Below, in pieces: positions 1 to 5,587 of a stretch of DNA of 5,587 nt (the first letter of the stretch is position 1; the number at the start of each line of letters is the position of its first letter). The DNA comes from Acidobacteriota bacterium. GTDB taxonomy: Bacteria > Acidobacteriota > Terriglobia > Terriglobales > Acidobacteriaceae. The notes below the pieces were generated by a model. It did no database searches, had not been told where the DNA came from, and worked only from the letters and a program-made list of their open reading frames with translations. The stretch is taken from contig JAJYBT010000239.1 of the NCBI GenBank assembly GCA_021778875.1, positions 1 through 5,587 on the forward strand. Direction: 5' to 3'. Made by a program: the position numbers and the translations under genes.

Positions 1-1094
1 TCAAGGAAAACCTCGACCAGATCCTCGGCAATCTGCAGGACGGCATTCTGCTCTTCACCGCCGACGGCCGCACCGTGCTCGTCTCTGAGGCCGCCCGCCG
101 CTTCCTGCACATCGACAAGGACCGCATCCTCGGCATGCACGCGCAGGAGATCTTCAACCGCTCCACCATCCTGGGCAAAACCCTGCGCGATGCCTACGAC
201 GCCGGCGTCAACATGGTGCAGGAAGAGGTTCGCACTGAGACCGGCCGCCGCATCCAGGCTTCGCTCGACTTCATCCACGACGACCTCACCGGACAGGGCC
301 TCGGCGCCCTCGTCCGGCTGCACGATGTCGAGTCCGTCGAGCAGATTGAGTCCGAGTTGGAGCTGTCGCGCCGCATGGCCGCCATCGGACGCCTCACCTC
401 CGGCGTCGGCCACGAGGTCAAGAACCCCATCAACGCCATCGTCGTCCACCTGGAGCTGCTGAAGAACAAGCTCGGCACTGAGAATGCCTCGGCATCCCGG
501 CACCTGGAGATTATTGACTCGGAGATTCACCGCCTCGATCGCGTCGTGCAGACACTCGTCGATTTCTCCCGCCCCGTGGAGCTGCAACTGCAGGAGCAGG
601 ATCTGCGCTCCGTCATCGGTGACATCCTCGCCCTCGCCTCCGAGGAGCTGCCCACCCGCAACGTAATCCTCGAAAGCTCTCTCCCCGCCAATCCCCTTAT
701 CGCCAATGTTGATGCCGACCTGCTCAAGCAGGCCGCCCTGAACGTCATCCAGAATGGCGCCCAGGCCATGCCCGAGGGCGGCCGCCTTCGCGTCGTGCTG
801 GAAGAGGACAGGAAGAATGCCGTCCTCCGCATCGCCGACGAGGGCCCCGGCATCCCGGACGACCTCCGCGAGCGCATCTTCGACCTCTACTTCACCACAA
901 AAAGTGGCGGCAGCGGCATCGGTCTCGCCATGACATATCGCATCCTGCAGCTCCACCACGGCAGCGTGGAAGTACAATCAGAAGTAGGACGTGGCACAGA
1001 GTTTTCGCTTCGAATTCCTCTGGTCGCTACGGATTGGGGACGCCGGCATCCACAACCGGCGAATGTTACGGGCAAGGAAGGGTTTATCGGATGA
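1..1094 (+). CDS. PAS-domain sensor histidine kinase, 5' end cut by the window
   Basis: This is the C-terminal part (about 363 residues visible) of a two-component sensor kinase that autophosphorylates on His and passes the phosphate to a response regulator. The frame is open to the left edge from base 3, so the GTG at 75 is internal and the true start lies outside. Visible residues about 1-115 read as a PAS-like sensor (DGILLFTADGRTVLVSEAAR). The dimerisation/phosphoacceptor helix has the H-box GHEVKNPINAI, with the His codon at 411-413. The HATPase domain shows an N-box (NVIQNGAQAM), G1 (DEGPGIP), an F-box (FDLYFTTK) and G2 (GSGIGLAM). All catalytic motifs are intact, and the layout resembles NtrB/AtoS-like kinases. 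No membrane segment is visible, but the N-terminus is missing. The TGA stop overlaps the ATG of the next gene (ATGA, 1091-1094), which suggests coupling. No response regulator is in the window, so the signal is unknown. Confidence 0.93.
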   Translation, partial: KENLDQILGNLQDGILLFTADGRTVLVSEAARRFLHIDKDRILGMHAQEIFNRSTILGKTLRDAYDAGVNMVQEEVRTETGRRIQASLDFIHDDLTGQGLGALVRLHDVESVEQIESELELSRRMAAIGRLTSGVGHEVKNPINAIVVHLELLKNKLGTENASASRHLEIIDSEIHRLDRVVQTLVDFSRPVELQLQEQDLRSVIGDILALASEELPTRNVILESSLPANPLIANVDADLLKQAALNVIQNGAQAMPEGGRLRVVLEEDRKNAVLRIADEGPGIPDDLRERIFDLYFTTKSGGSGIGLAMTYRILQLHHGSVEVQSEVGRGTEFSLRIPLVATDWGRRHPQPANVTGKEGFIG

Positions 1095-4000
1095 GAACGC
1101 ATCTCAGGAGCGTCGCGCTGCTGCTGCCGCTCTGTCTAACGGCATGCTTTCATCGCCCTCATTCGGTAAAGACTCCGCCCCTGGCACCGCCGCTGCCGGA
1201 CGCCACGCAGACCCAGCCGCAACCCCAGACGCAGCCGGCGCAAACCACTCCGTCTGACGCGACCCCTCCCGCCCCGGCTACAACCGCGCAGCCTGCCCCG
1301 GAAAAGCAGCCGGAGAAGCCCGTCCACCACACGGTTCACCACAAAAAGCCTGCGGCCAAGCCCGCCGAAGAAGCCTCCAGCGCGCCGTCCGCACCCTCCG
1401 GCGTCAGCGCCATTGGCCAGCTCTCGCCCGGCGACACCTCCGACCTGAGCCGCGAGACCGTCACCTCCATTGACGCCACCGAGCGCGGACTCAAGCAGAT
1501 CAACCGCGGCCTGACCACGCAGGAACAGAAAACCGTTGCTCAGATCAAGGAATTCCTCAAGCAGGCCAAGGCTGCCCTGGCCTCCGGCGACGTCGATGGC
1601 GCGCATACCCTCGCCATGAAGGCCAAGGTTTTGCTGGGCGAAATCAGCCGCTAGCGCTCGCCCCAGCTCAGCTTGTTGCGCAGCGCCTCAAAGAATCCGC
1701 TCTCGCTCAGCCGCACCAGGTTTACCGTGTGGCTCGATCGCCGGCAGCGCACCTCGTCGCCCATGTGCAGTTCCAGCATGTTCTGGCCATCCACCGTCAG
1801 CAGCGCATGGTTCGGCACTGCCTCAACGCGCACCGTCAGGGAGGCGTCGCCGCGCACCACAATCGGCCGCAGCGTCAGCAGATGCGGACAGATAGGCGTC
1901 ACCACCATCGCATCCACATCCGGCGTCAGAATCGGCCCGTTCGCCGCCAGCGTATAGGCCGTCGAGCCCGTCGGCGTGGACACGATCACCCCATCTGCGC
2001 GAAACCGCGCCACCATCTTGCCGTCCAGCTCCACGGCAAAGTCGCCCATCCGCGCAATGTCGCCCTTGGAGACAACAACCTCGTTCAGTGCCTCAAAGGT
2101 GCCCAGCACCTTGCTCTGCCGCCACACCGCGGCATGCAGCATCGTGCGCGAGTCCAGCGTGTGGCAGTCGTTGCACCAGCCCTCCAGCGTCGCGTACAGG
2201 TCGCCCAGCCGGATCTCCGTCAGAAATCCCAGAAATCCCAGGTTCACGCCCAGAATCGGCGTCCCCGTAGACGCAAAGATGCGCGCCACCGAGAGCAGCG
2301 TGCCATCCCCGCCCAGCACAATCACCAGCCCCGGTGAGTGGGCCGGCATATCCGCCCGGTCCACAATCGGCGCCGTCTGGCAATACTCGCCGCCCTCGCG
2401 GTCCAGCAGGGGTTCATAGCCGCGCGCGCGCAGCCACGCCACCAGGTCCGGCAGCAGCCGGGCAAGCTCTTCCTTCTGCGGTTTGCAAACTATCGCAACG
2501 CGAATCATGCGGTCCCAGTGTAACGGAAAACTCCCTTCCCAGCGTCGGCAACAAGCCGGCGTCAACTCTTCGCCGTGTCATCCTCCGCACGGCGCGCGTA
2601 CAGCAGAAACTCCCGGTTCCCTTCCGCTCCCGTAATCGGCGAGGGAATCGTCTCCACCACCTGCCAGCCCAGCCCGCGCACGCACTCCGCCACGCGCGCA
2701 ACAGCCTGCCGGTGCACCTCCGGGTCGCGAACGATGCCGCCCTTGCCCACATGCCCGCGTCCCGCCTCAAACTGTGGCTTGACCAGGATGACGGCCTCGC
2801 ACAGCTCCGGAGCCGCCGCCAGCACCGGCTCCAGCAGCAGCGTGGCGGAAATGAACGACACATCCATCACCAGCAGCGTAAGCGCCGGCATGCCCGCCCC
2901 CGCCAGCGACGCAGCCTCCAGCATCCGCGCATTGGTACGCTCCATCAGCCGTACCCGCACGTCATTGCGCAGCTTCATCGCAATCTGGCCAAAGCCCGTA
3001 TCCACCGCCGTTACGTGCGCCGCGCCATGCTGCAGCAGGCAGTCCGTAAACCCGCCCGTCGAGGCGCCCACGTCCAGGCACGACCGGCCCGTCACATCGA
3101 TCTTCCAGTGCTCCAGCGCCCCGGCCAGCTTCAGCCCGCCCCGGCTCACGTAGGGCAGGTCCTCGCCCAGCAGCCGAACGGCCGCCTCCTGCGCCACCAT
3201 CGCTCCGGGCTTGTCCACCTTCTGCTCCTGCACCAGCACCCGCCCGGCCAGGATCATCGCCCGCGCCCGCTCGCGGCTGGCCACAAGCCCGCGCTCCACC
3301 AGCAGCACATCCACCCGGACTTTTGATCCTGCCTTCTCTTTGTTCATCGGTGTTGCGGCTGCGGCGCCTTGCCTTCCTTGTTCTGCTCGCAAACAGTTGA
3401 GGGTCATTCCCGCATTCAGGAATGACCCTCGTGGTCCATGCGGACGCTGACCGGTTACGGCATGGTCTGGCAGTTTGCCAGCGTGTAATTCGCGCCGTAG
3501 GTGGACTGCATCAGAGCCGGCGGCAGGTAGCAGGGCTGTCCGGCGCCCGGCTTCCGGCTGGCCGTGATTGCGTTGCCGCTCACTCCGTTCTGGTTGCTCA
3601 CGCGAACATCCACAATGTTGCCCTGCACCAGCACCGTCGTATCCATAATGTCCTGATCCGTCCGGATAATGGTCAGGTACGGGCTGTCCGGCGAAACCAC
3701 ATACACCTTGCCGTACAGCGAGTTCGACACCGACATCACCGTGCGCGGATGCCCCACCACGGCCACCGTCTTCTCCACCGTGTGGCTGCTCAGGTTCAGA
3801 ATCGAAACCGTGCCGTCCGTCTGGTTGGCGGCATATGCGCGGCTGCCGTTGTAGAGCGCAGTCACGCTGGCCGGATTGTTGCCCACCGGAATCGTAAACG
3901 TGGTGCCGAAGGTCGAGCTGTCGTTGCCATACTCGTCCAGGCTCACGTCAATCACCGTCACGGTGCCGCCGTCGTAGTTGGCCACCACCAGTTGCTGGGT

Positions 4001-5587
4001 CGCCGAGTTGTACTCGGCATACACCGGCCCCGCCGTCGCCGTCATTCCGCTCGTTCCGTTCGGCGGCGTAATCCCCGTCGCCTCCACGGCCGTGGTCGAA
4101 AGCGGCAGCGTCGGATGGCAGGTCACCGTCTGGCCGGTCTGGCTGGTAAACGGCGTGCAGGCATCCAGCGTGTTGTTCTGCGTGTTGATCACCGTCACGG
4201 TATCGCTGCCCCGGTTCAACACAAACAGCCGCTTGTCGTCGCTTCCCTGCACGGCATACACCGGGCACTTGCCCAGCGGAATCCGCGCCGAGACGGTGTA
4301 GTTCGCCACTTCAATCGCGTCCGCCTCGCCCGCCACCGGCACGCCCGCCGGATTCTGGTTGCAGCTCACGCCGTAGGGCAGATTCTGGCTGATGGCAAAG
4401 TCGCGCTGCTCCACCCTGGTGGGTCCCACAATGGCGATCGGCGTCTGCGCCACCGGAATCGACAGCTTGAAGGTCTGCGGGCTGCCCGAAAGCACATCCA
4501 CCGCATTCGCATTCACGTCCGCCGTCCAAAGCCCCACCGACGGCGAAAACAGACCAATGGTCTGCGCCGTGGTCGGCAGCGTAGTGTACGTAATCTGCTT
4601 CTCCTGCAGGTTCGTGGACACAGGAAAATTCGTCAGCGTGCCATCACTGTTCACCGTGTAGCCCGTCGCGCCGTTCGAGTCCACCGTAAACGCATTCGGG
4701 TTCGGACCGATCGGCGACTGCGCCATGATCGTGTCGCCGGAGTAATCAATCACCGTCGCCACGCCCGCCGAGGTGGGCGAAGGCGACGAAACCACCACCG
4801 CCAGCGCCGTCGGCTGCGCAGCCGGACCGTTGGGGTTGATGGGCGTAATAACCGGCCGGTATGCAGTTCCGCATCCGGCAACCAGGGCCGCTGCCACAAA
4901 GGCCGCACCCAACTGTACCAATCGCATAGGCGCCTGGCCTGAATTCATGGGAAAAAGACTCATTCAGTTCGTTCCTGCTTACCCCGTGATTGTAAATCAG
5001 CAGACCCATGGTCCGGGGACCCGCGGGCACACCGGGAGTCACACACGACACTGCCCGCTCCGCCCAGCACGCGCACCCCGCCGCCGTGCAGGCACACGCT
5101 GCCCTTCCGCGTGCCGCATCTGCCACAGCCCCGCGCCTTTAGCTCTACCTCCCAACAGGCCGCTCAGACTCAGCGATGCACAACCTCCACAACCGCGCTG
5201 TCCGGGCCGCTCCACGCCGCCGCGCCCTTGTGCGTCAGCTGGTGCGTGGCCTCGTCCCAGTGCAGCTTCGTAACCGCGCCCGCGCCCTTCTCGTAGGCGT
5301 AGGTCATGCCATCGTCGTTAAAGAGCGTAAAGCTGCTGCTGGCCCCCGGATACACGCGCACTTTGGCGATCGCCTGCTTCTGGTGCGTGCTCTCCACCGG
5401 CGCTCCAAGAGGCACAATCGATCCCGCGCGCACAAATACGGGAATCGTATCGATAGGCGCCTCGGCCGTAATCGTCTGCCCGCCCTTCAACCGCTCATTC
5501 GTCCAGTAGTTGTACCAGTCGGCTCCGGCCGGCAGATACACCTTGCGGCTGGTCGCCCCCTGCTCCGTAACCGGGGCCACCAGGAAA

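Overview
The window reads as ordinary chromosomal DNA from a GC-rich, Gram-negative-type bacterium. The best guess at lineage is a soil Acidobacteriota (Terriglobia/Acidobacteriaceae-like). That guess rests on the style of the proteins (TlyA and NAD kinase sequence flavour, YVTN-propeller lipoproteins, GH31 enzymes) and on codons with mostly G or C in third position. It is inference, because no rRNA or other marker gene is present.

Layout. Positions 1-1654 (+ strand) hold the 3' part of a PAS-containing sensor histidine kinase. It overlaps by ATGA a small proline/glutamine/histidine-rich predicted lipoprotein. This pair converges on a minus-strand block, and the two facing stop codons share a single CTAG palindrome at 1651-1654. 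The minus-strand block, in order of transcription (right to left), is: the 3' end of a glycoside hydrolase family 31 gene (5587-5170); a 206-bp spacer; a YVTN/YncE-type beta-propeller lipoprotein (4963-3455); a 107-bp spacer with a perfect 12-bp inverted repeat; tlyA (3347-2562); and nadK (2508-1651).

Functionally, tlyA-nadK is a housekeeping pair (rRNA 2'-O-methylation and NADP synthesis) whose adjacency is known from other phyla, for example the tlyA-ppnK-recN order of mycobacteria. The histidine kinase and lipoprotein are probably translationally coupled and may form an envelope sensing unit. The propeller lipoprotein and the GH31 enzyme look like envelope or carbohydrate functions, but nothing in the window ties them firmly together.

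I see no mobile element, CRISPR array, RNA gene, phage gene or defence system. The most unexplained DNA is the 12-bp hairpin between the propeller gene and tlyA. The long open frames opposite nadK, tlyA and the propeller gene are best explained as GC-rich antisense shadows. No stretch longer than about 300 bases lacks a gene.
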